NCBI GenBank assembly: GCA_030248215.1
Contig: JASANG010001598.1
Coordinates: 1 to 64,000, forward strand
Length of the DNA: 64,000 bases
Direction of reading: 5' to 3'
Source: Enoplolaimus lenunculus
Lineage: Eukaryota; Nematoda; Enoplea; Enoplida; Thoracostomopsidae
The position numbers and the translations under genes were made by a program. Position 1 is the stretch's first letter; every line of letters starts with the position of its first letter. Of this stretch, positions 55,721 through 64,000 are shown in pieces. The notes under the pieces are model-generated. The model saw nothing but the letters and a program-made list of their open reading frames with translations. It made no database searches and was not told where the DNA came from.

Positions 55721-57778
55721 AAATATTTTATAATTAATGCTCTGATCTGGTACGTTTTAAAAACCGACCTTGGAGGAATCTCAGGTTACACAACTGAGCT
55801 AAAAATCTTGTAAAACGACGAGAACTTACTAACTCAACTGTGGCAAAAGTAGTTAGAAGAAAAATTATTGGAAACCTGACCTTCTGTCCCTTCATAACTA
55901 CCACCTTAGGCCCACAAAATTTTAAATATACCTATCCAAACAGTTCACTTGTTTATAATGGTTTAACTCCGTTTCGAAACCAAGTTTCTGAGCATACACA
56001 TGTACGAGAGGCGCCCCGAGAGAAGATGGAACACAGGAACCGCTAAACCCCCAAACGATTATCAGGTAAAGGCATTGCTTGATCCATGGTTAATGATTTG
56101 CCAATTTTGTCATGGAACCAATGAGTTAAATTTTGTCATTTTCTAACCAGTCCAAATTTCCTCCATACGCCACTCGGCTGCATGCATGTTCATCATAAAC
56201 TCTACGGGAGTGAGCCCTTCAGGCAACAAAACAAAGCTCGTTCCATTTTTTTAAATTTTGACCGCGAAGCCATATGTCACAGATCAAACTGCTATTCAGC
56301 TTAAATACTATTTTTGGACTGCTAGACAGTTTTACCATTCAAAGTAAGCTTGTTTATAGTTAGGCCAGTTGGTGCTTATGCCACACACCCCTCAAAACTA
56401 CGGGTCAACTTCTTTACCACATCCCCTGTCGTAGCTATTTAGCTGTCCCCTTCTTTTCCAACTTACATACGACCATTTGCATGCAAATGACTCCGACAGC
56501 GGTCATTACTCAAACACAATGACACGCACATTATTCAACTCTATTCTACACACTATTCTGCTCTTGGCACACACATAAACATATACGAACAATGCACAAT
56601 AAATACATGCACCGTACATTCAACTCTACTCTACACACTACTCTGCTCTTCGGCACACACATTATAAATATGTACAACAGAAAATAAATACATACACCAT
56701 ACATAACGACTATCACTGACGTTCTCACGATTTCATTTCGGGAGGATAGAAGCTCATGCAAAAGCTCTCAACCCACAGAAGAATATGTTGACCCCTTAGA
56801 AAATTTTAAACCTTGTTTGTAAACCATCGAGAACCATTGCATGCCCCGATTGAAAATGTTTTTAAACCACTAGCAAGGTGAGCTGGTTACGAGCCTGCCA
56901 ACAAGTAAGAATTCTTATACGTATATACATGTAGAAGTGACTTTTATTGGTTCTCCAGACGTTTACCAAGGACATATATCCCCTTATCCGTGCCTTTGAA
57001 TAGTCCACTGACACATGTATTCATAATTATACGCATATAAACGTATTTATTAATTATTACAGTAACATATTCGAGCCTGTAGCCAGACGGGATCAACCAT
57101 TTTGAGCAAAATTAGCCCCCCACACTTCAGCGTAACATTTAACCCTGCGCATGAAAATGTACGACTAAAAACACAGGCGCTCCACGGCAGCACCGCATAC
57201 TGACGGCAGGGGTGGTTTAAATTCAAACTCTTAATTACTGGACAATTAAGTCAGCTTAACCTTCTTATTTGCACATACCACTTGAACTCAGAACGCAGAC
57301 GTTAATCAGCTTTAGCTTTAGTTCACAGCCATAACTAGGTTAACACCGTTCGCCAATAGCCGGCCAAGCTACACATACTCTCCATAGCCGCTTATACATG
57401 AGGGAAAAGTGCGAGCGGGTATCCGGTTATGGGTTAATATCCGGCTAAAAACTAATATTCGTATCCGGTGTTGCTGCCGAATATCATCAAACAGTGTCTT
57501 ACAAGTTGTCATATATTCAATATTTTGTTGCAATTGCATTTCTAGGCAACTCAAAGAAGTCCAACTTTTCTACGTTGTGAAGTAAAAGTCAAAAAAATAT
57601 TAGCAATTAATTTCGATTCAGCAAACTTACATATACTTTTGCGTGACTCATATAATGTCCAACAGTGCACAAACCATCATGTTGTATCCGGTCAATATCC
57701 AGTTCCCGTGAAAAATTGACCATCCAGCTCCGGTATATTATATAATACCCGGGTCACACCATGCAAGGGGGTTGTGCT
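55721..57778. other. Gene-free stretch with one tandem duplication
   Basis: No exon found. At 56535-56705 an ~88-bp unit is present twice (ATTCAACTCTATTCTACACA ... and ATTCAACTCTACTCTACACA ...), diverged by several bases. A decayed GGATATCCGG-type repeat lies at about 57410-57765 (GGGTATCCGGTTATGGG ... CCGGGTCACACC). Confidence 0.4.
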
Positions 57779-58187
57779 CAGGGTGCAACCGGAATTCCGG
57801 TTCCGGTTCCGGTTCCGGCATTTTTTCACCTTCCGGTTCCGGTTCCGGTAAATTTTTACCGGATTTAAAAATTCCGGTGTTATAATTTGGCCGTTTTTTT
57901 AACTTTGCTAATCTTTAAGAATCTCTTTAGAAAGCCACTTGTATTCCGAATATAAGCCATTGATGGTGGATTTCACTTCAGTCGACGACGAAAATCTAAA
58001 ATACAACAAATAAAATAAATACCTATGTTCGACTAAGGTTATTTCACAAATAATAGAGCAAAAAATAAGATTAAAATGAAATTTTTGGTGAAATGCATTT
58101 TTCACTTTCCGGTTCCGGTTCCGGTTCCGGTAAAATTTTCAAATTCCGGTTCCGGTTCCGGTAAATTGTAATTCCGGTTGCACCCTG
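57779..58187 (+). repeat. CCGGAA-type MITE, copy 1, perfect 8-bp target duplication
   Basis: 409 bp: CAGGGTGCAACCGGAATTCC at left and its complement at right. At both ends CCGGTTCCGGTTCCGG hexamer arrays lie just inside. GTTGTGCT flanks it exactly at 57771-57778 and 58188-58195. This is hAT-type duplication length. The middle is near-identical to the copy at 60184. Confidence 0.9.
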
Positions 58188-58707
58188 GTTGTGCTATATA
58201 GAGATACACCCAAAAATTCGAAACGGAAGTAAAACATAACCCATTTACCATGTTTGAAATCGACGGGCCGATAAAATCTCACTCAAAACCCACAACAATA
58301 TTTTCTCAACCGCAAACTCTGTCATAGCGCCAAGTCATACCCTCTCCAAATGAAAGCCTGGCTACGTTCATCGCTCTCAAGGCATAGACAAGATCACCGT
58401 CGTCTTCTCAGTCTCTTCTCAAGACTTGTGGTCCATAATTAGTCTCAGACACACTGTCTAGCATCACAAGGGCATTTCAGAGCGGCCTGTGTCTTCTCTT
58501 ATTATTTCCAATTCAACAGTTTTCAACTACGAAAACAGTATTCAAGCAGGATACGTACGTATACGTAAGTAGGTACATAAATACTCATAAATTTACCTCC
58601 TCCTGCAGACTGGGCCTTTTCGGCTACACCTAGCCGGCGTTTGCCCAAATGTTTGGATATTAAATTCTTTTGCATATTTGAGCTTTCCGTTACTCACCTG
58701 ATCATGC

Positions 58708-59073
58708 CAGGGTGGTACCGAATCCACGATTTGACCCAATCCGAATCCAGTGCTAATTTGCCGAATCCGAATCCGAATCCTGCATGTTGCAAATTTCAGA
58801 TATATCTATAATATGTTTCAGAATATCAATGCAATGCCAGCCGTAAACTTTTAATACGTTAATATATTTCGTCCCGACGTCAGTTCTGATATTTCTCACC
58901 TGATATAAAAATATTGATGTTTGTAGCAAGGTATTTCAAAATTTTATTGCTTAAAAATGAAGAAACATATTGCCGAACTTTGTAGGATTCGGCTTTTGCA
59001 CAACCGAATCTGAATCCGAATCCGAACCTCAAATTTTTGCCGAATCCGAATCCGAACCTTTGTTGCCACCCTG
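58708..59073. repeat. CCGAAT-type MITE, copy 2
   Basis: CAGGGTGGTACCGAATCCAC at left; CCGAATCCGAATCCGAACCT then TTGTTGCCACCCTG at right. Flanks GATCATGC and GATCATTC match at 7 of 8. Internal hexamers GAATCC face each other from both ends. Confidence 0.85.
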
Positions 59074-59470
59074 GATCATTCACCGCCCAAATTTAAATTT
59101 TTGAGATTTACTTTTTAAGGCCTCAAGGTCTCTCAGACCAACAAAATTTATGTCAAAATATTACACAAATTATACCGTTGGACGCAGCTTTCGGAGCTGT
59201 GTCGAATGGTGTTGAACTTTAAACAATCATACCTTTGGTTAACGAGTTATGAAGCGCAATATAGCCCATAGTAAAATGACGAACAACGATATATGTTACC
59301 TGAGACAGACAAATTGATTGAATACAGCACAGTCACACAACTATACATACAGGTATGTATATATATATGTATGTACATAATTATATACACAGCCAGCATA
59401 CCAAACACAAAAACAAAGCTGCGTGCTAAATAAGTAACACAACAAAACACATCAAACATATAAACGAATA

Positions 59471-59821
59471 TAGGGTGCAGCCGGAATTCCGATGCCGGCA
59501 TTTTTTCACATTCCGGTTCCGGTAAATTTTGACCGGAATTAAAAATTCCGGTTATTAAAATTTGGTCGGTGGAAATTAAGATATTTTAATAAAAATGACA
59601 ATAAAAATTAAATAATTTCATTCGTGGTAGATTTCGCTTCCGTGGATGTTATTTCACCACTTTTGTTTCAAAAACGAAAATTAATATGAATTTTTTGGTG
59701 ACACGTATGTTTCATTTTCTGGTTCCGTTTCGGGTGATTTTAAAATTCCAGTTCCGTTTCCGGTAATTTTTTTGAAATTCCGGTTCCGGTTCCGGTAAAT
59801 TGTAATTCCGATTGCACCCTG
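59471..59821. repeat. CCGGAA-type MITE, divergent copy 4
   Basis: AGGGTGCAGCCGGAATTCC at left; CCGGTAAATTGTAATTCCGA then TTGCACCCTG at right. The middle has drifted strongly from copies 1-3, so it is an older insertion or a sister subfamily. Confidence 0.7.
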
Positions 59822-60183
59822 ATCAGATATTACATGCACACTTTTTAAAGGGGACACAACGCGTGTAAGTCACCGAGAAACTGGTTCAAAAGCTTAAACC
59901 TTGAGCCATTTTGTTCATTTTACCACAGAGCTGTTCCAATAACGGATCTATACTTAGCCTCTACTTATCAGCAGCGGCGGATCCATAAATTTCTATTCGA
60001 AGAACCGCAATATATACACATACGTAGTAGTGAAAAAAGCTTAAAATCGAGAAGCCAAACGCAATTTTTATTATATACTGAATTTGAATAATAATACAAA
60101 ATTTTGGGTTTTGTTCCTGTTCTGGGGCAGCTAAGTCCTGAAGTGAGGTCATTTAATACACCATTTACTACCTACGTAACAAT

Positions 60184-60574
60184 CAGGGTGCAACCGGAAT
60201 TCCGGTTCCGGTTCCGGCATTTTTTCACCTTCCGGTTCCGGTTCCGGTAAATTTTTACCGGATTTAAAAATTCCGGTATTATAATTTGGCCGTTTTCTTA
60301 ACTTTGCTAATTTTTAAGAATCTCTTTTGAAAGCCACTTGTACTCCGAATATAAGCCATTGATGGTGGATTTCACTTCAGTCGATGATGAAAATCTAAAA
60401 TACAACAAATAAAATAAATACCTATGTTCGAATAAGGTTATGTCACTAATAATAGAGCAAAAAATAAGATTAAAATGAAATTTTTGGTGAAATGCATTTT
60501 TCATTTTCCGGTTCCGGTAAAATTTTCAAATTCCGGTTCCGGTTCCGGTAAATTGTAATTCCGGTTGCACCCTG
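60184..60574 (+). repeat. CCGGAA-type MITE, copy 2, perfect 8-bp target duplication
   Basis: 391 bp with the same ends as copy 1. GTAACAAT flanks it exactly at 60176-60183 and 60575-60582. It differs from copy 1 mostly in the number of CCGGTT hexamers and a few middle bases. Confidence 0.9.
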
Positions 60575-60600
60575 GTAACAATGTATACATATATCGTAGG

Positions 60601-61060
60601 CACGGTTCAACCGGAACTCCTGTTCCAACCGGAACTCCTGTTCCAACCAGAATTCCTACAAAAACTCGATTCCTGTTTCTGGTCCAGCGATGAAACAAAC
60701 ATACAGGAACCGAAGTTTTTTTACGGTTTTTGGCAAACTATGAACAACATATAAGCTTAAAAATAAAAAATTCATCTGAAAACTTTTGTGGGAACTCAGT
60801 TTCTTATAACTTGTGCTTTGTCTACCACAGTCCGCAAATTTTAAAGTATTCAAGGAATGTTTTTGTAGAATTTAAAAAACTTTCAAACGAAATCGGTAAA
60901 CCGTCCACAAACACGAAACTATTTTGAATTTCAGTCCATTAGCATTAATTTGCTGGCGCAAAATGTTTGCAATTCCGTTTCGATCAAAAAATGAATTTCT
61001 GTTCAGTGTTCCGGCTTTCTGTGCAAATGTATATAGTTCCAGTTGGCTGTTGGAACCCTG
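60601..61060. repeat. GGAACA-type MITE, older copy
   Basis: The left end has CGGTTCAACCGGAACTCCTG then TTCCAACCGGAACTCC; the right end has TTCCAGTTGGCTGTTGGAAC then CCTG. Hexamers of GGAACTCCT type lie inside. It is related to 45404-45785. Confidence 0.5.
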
Positions 61061-63604
61061 GTTGTCGATTAATCTGCTATTCAACACAATCTAGCATCAG
61101 TTTGTGGAATGGAACTGAACAAATATTTTAAAACGTTCTCTACCCACCCATTCTTGTAAAATTACACGCTAATACACTTCGTATATAATAAACTTTAAAT
61201 CATTATTTAGCGTTTACAGAAAACATAACACACGTACAACATAACAAAAACAATTTAACCAACGTTTATATATGATATAAAATATCACATTTAACTTACC
61301 GTGTTACGTATTTAAAATGTGGAACTACATCCGCGAACTGAAATTCTACGCTAACGGAAAAACCAATACAGAAACCCGGCAGTTGTATTCTACCCACCGA
61401 CCACGACCAGCATAGTTTTCAAAATTTTTAATTTTTACTCATTTTTGCATCAGTGTCGCTTGAAATTCGGTTTCAAAAAAAGCACAAATAACAGTTCCGC
61501 CGTTCTACAAACCATAGATCTAAAAACATGCGTATATATACAATTGTGAAAATTACTCTAACTTCTTCTTTCAAGGTAATATTACACTGACACTACAACA
61601 ATTGTCACCCGACAATGTTTAACACTGAACTCCTCACACATTTATGTTTCCAACATTTAATCAAGCATCGATGAATTATCCTTACGGATACAAATAACAA
61701 TATAGCGCTAGGACGCATGGAAATGAATGGTTAAAAGTTATTATTTTTAAGAATATTTTTAATATTCGAGAAGATATAAAAGATTAAAAACAAAAGCATA
61801 TTCCTACGCACAACCATCCTAAAGCCTACCAAAGTATAATATGATAGGAAACAAAGTGTCGAGTCGATGATATTCCACATTACAAATGGTCCGGTGGCGA
61901 ATTGTTGTAATACTTGTCTCAGTGGAAATGCTTCCGGCCGGAACCGGATAGTGAAACAATAAATATTAAATACTGCGCCAAACATCGCGCCGACGCGTAC
62001 TGTTTTCAAAGGCGAAGGGACGCGAGCCGCCACGGCACCCTTCTGGAACTAAATATCCTAATGTAGCCTGGAGCACGAGACAACTTTTTGCACCACCTAG
62101 ACATTGCCGACAAAAAATAACACTCTTCGCAGTAAAATATCGATCAGTTGTAAACTCAATTCACTATTCTAATCACGTACTTTTACCAAAACCGCCGCAA
62201 CAAAGCTAGCGCTACATATCTACGTCAGCGGCGTACTGAAAGGCACGCCAAGGTGCCCACGTAGTCTCTTTCGATGTCTTTGATAAATATACTTCTGTTA
62301 ACAACTAAATGTTAACTAGGACGATACACTTAAAACAAAATGATATATATACATATACACTAATGTAATTGATACGACCATCCGCTCGATCGTAAATAAA
62401 CCAGAATCCTGGCTGCATGCATGCATGCTGTACGGCGTGAGTGTACGAAATCAGTTCCTAATCTAAGAAATTCAATGAGAAGTAGTGGTCTATTGTGTGG
62501 ATTTCTGCGACGAGCTAAATTCAACGGTACCACTTTTATGGCTGCGTGACCAACGGGGTTATACAAAGTTTACCTGTTTTATTTGCTGTACAAATTTGGT
62601 ACGCAGCTGTACATGTTTGATATGCAGTAAAAAGTGTTACAATTTATACTGCCATAACTTTTGAACCAAGGGCCTTGCAGTCTTGCTTTAAAAGTGGTAC
62701 CGCTGAAATCAACACTGCAAGAGCTATAAGATAATCTGCTTTTCATTAAAACCCTACGGTGCCGATATTCCTTACATTCGCTATCTATAGGTTACGGGAC
62801 GGGGTTAATAACCCTTTTCGCCAAAACTGCATGTTTATAAAGATTAGAAAAATTTCAGTAACAAAACTTCCACACCATAATCTTGTAAACCATTCTCACA
62901 ATACGTAAACAAATCCAGTCGTATACTTAGCAACAAGGGCCACAAAAATAAACAATTCCAAAAGTTAGGACGGTGCTCTATACTCGGATTCATTCTATAA
63001 TACGCGCCGTGCTGTTTCGTCCGGCACATACAGCTAGCCTACCACGGTTGAAAAACAAACTGTGCTGCTTTCAATTCCGAGAATATATAAAATTTAGCAT
63101 GACTATAAGACTATAACGTTTAAAGTAGTTAGTTGACTTTTTAAAGTTTAAAAAACATTAAACAAAATACTTGCACATTATTAAGTTGACCACATACCAT
63201 TTGAAGCTTTACGCGAATGTTCCAAATGGGGAGACTAGTATCACGCCCGGCCGGTTACAAGCTCATCTTGCTAAAAGGGGGCTATATAAATATTGTTCAG
63301 GCGGGGCATTCAAGATTTTTGGTTGACAAATTTCTAGTGGAGTCAAAATTCTTCTGAGATCGGCTAAGCCTTCTCTCTGGACACCCTCTGACTACGAGTT
63401 TAATCATACCCTGCCAAAACGAATGGATATTTATCAGCCACACTGAAACACTAACCGACGATTAAGTAATCAAAATTGGTCAGAAATGAATTTAAGCTAT
63501 GCCACAAAAACAGCATGGATCTAATCATATGCATAAACCCAACTACAAAACTATTTGTTCATTAGAATCTACACCGATAATTTCAAAACTCCGGGCCAAG
63601 TCCA
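61061..63604. other. Gene-free stretch, no structure recognised
   Basis: AT-rich, with stops in all frames. A frame of about 100 codons at 62033-61731 on the minus strand starts in GC-rich sequence but has no matched splice sites or family similarity that I recognise. Confidence 0.35.
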
Positions 63605-63843
63605 CGATGCGACAGGATATCCGGTTCCAGTTTAATTTCCGAAACGCATTTTTGCACAAAATAATTTCAGTTTATCCGCAGCAATTATCTCCTTTATAAC
63701 AGACGGAAAATTGGACACGCTAAAAATACAGCGAAAATATAAATAATTTTAACATATACAATAGCCGGTATCCGGTTCCTGTTCCGCTAAGAAATTTAAT
63801 ATTCGTATCCGGCATGGAATAAATCATTATCGGGTCGCACCTT
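63605..63843. repeat. GGATATCCGG-type MITE, degraded copy
   Basis: GATGCGACAGGATATCCGGT at left; GCCGGTATCCGGTTCCTG and TTCGTATCCGGCATGG then GGTCGCACCTTG at right. The middle has AACGCATTTTTGCAC, like the other copies. Confidence 0.5.
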
Positions 63844-64000
63844 GGCCAAATAATATTATAAATTCGCCAACCAGAACGCCAACTAGCTTTATTTTAACCC
63901 TGCAACACGCGACCTATTGGGAAGCTTAAATCAAAACCAATTTCATATCTCATATCTCCACATCAAAAATCCTGCACCTGCCGCCAGTTGCTTTATATTA

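Noticed and set aside
57908-58105. A 65-codon frame conserved between 57908-58105 and 60307-60504
   Set aside because: Both lie inside copies of the same MITE. Conservation reflects element identity, and copy 3 and copy 4 do not preserve the frame.
61731-62033. A 100-codon minus-strand frame beginning AARVPSPLKTVRVG
   Set aside because: It starts at a GTG in GC-rich DNA, includes a CCGG-type repeat word, and ends in A/T-rich sequence. No splice or family support.

Overview
The window looks like nuclear DNA of an animal, most likely an AT-rich invertebrate. Genes are interrupted by many GT-AG introns. One gene has the BAH, ELM2, SANT and GATA-finger order of the metazoan atrophin/RERE corepressors. 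The rest is full of short terminal-inverted-repeat elements with 8-bp target duplications (hAT style). I cannot name the species. All convincing genes lie on the minus strand.

Layout. 1-146: the first 48 codons of an unrecognised gene that runs out of the window. 1226-2808: the last three exons of a small basic-then-acidic protein whose 5' exons I could not find. 3421-14016: a 12-exon gene for an RNA-binding protein with an N-terminal RGG region, a central acidic/Ser region and two C-terminal RRMs, like a nucleolin with its parts rearranged. 14.0-23.8 kb: gene-free and repeat-rich. It holds a pair of tRNA-derived SINEs, a 709-bp hAT-like element with perfect 8-bp duplications, a 3.1-kb foldback-like element built from ~81-bp subrepeats in two opposing arrays, and a TTAGGC-rich 128-bp duplication. 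23840-50395: a 21-exon atrophin/RERE homologue, for which I could follow reading phase through every splice junction (12,993 coding bases, about 4,330 residues). 50.4-64 kb: gene-free upstream DNA with clusters of MITEs.

The atrophin is about 2-3 times the length of its relatives. The extra length is mostly Gln, Thr, Asn, Ala and Ser tracts, many from (CAA)n repeats read in different frames. A near-identical inverted copy of part of its large polyglutamine exon sits in intron 4, beside the splice donor, so one pre-mRNA would carry long complementary segments.

Several MITE families share one design: palindromic ends carrying short tandem hexamers, with a different hexamer in each family (CCGGAA, CCGAAT, ATCGGC, GGAACA, CTTAGG types). 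This looks like diversification of a subterminal transposase-binding array. All splice models were derived by eye from sequence and reading phase; no transcript data were available.
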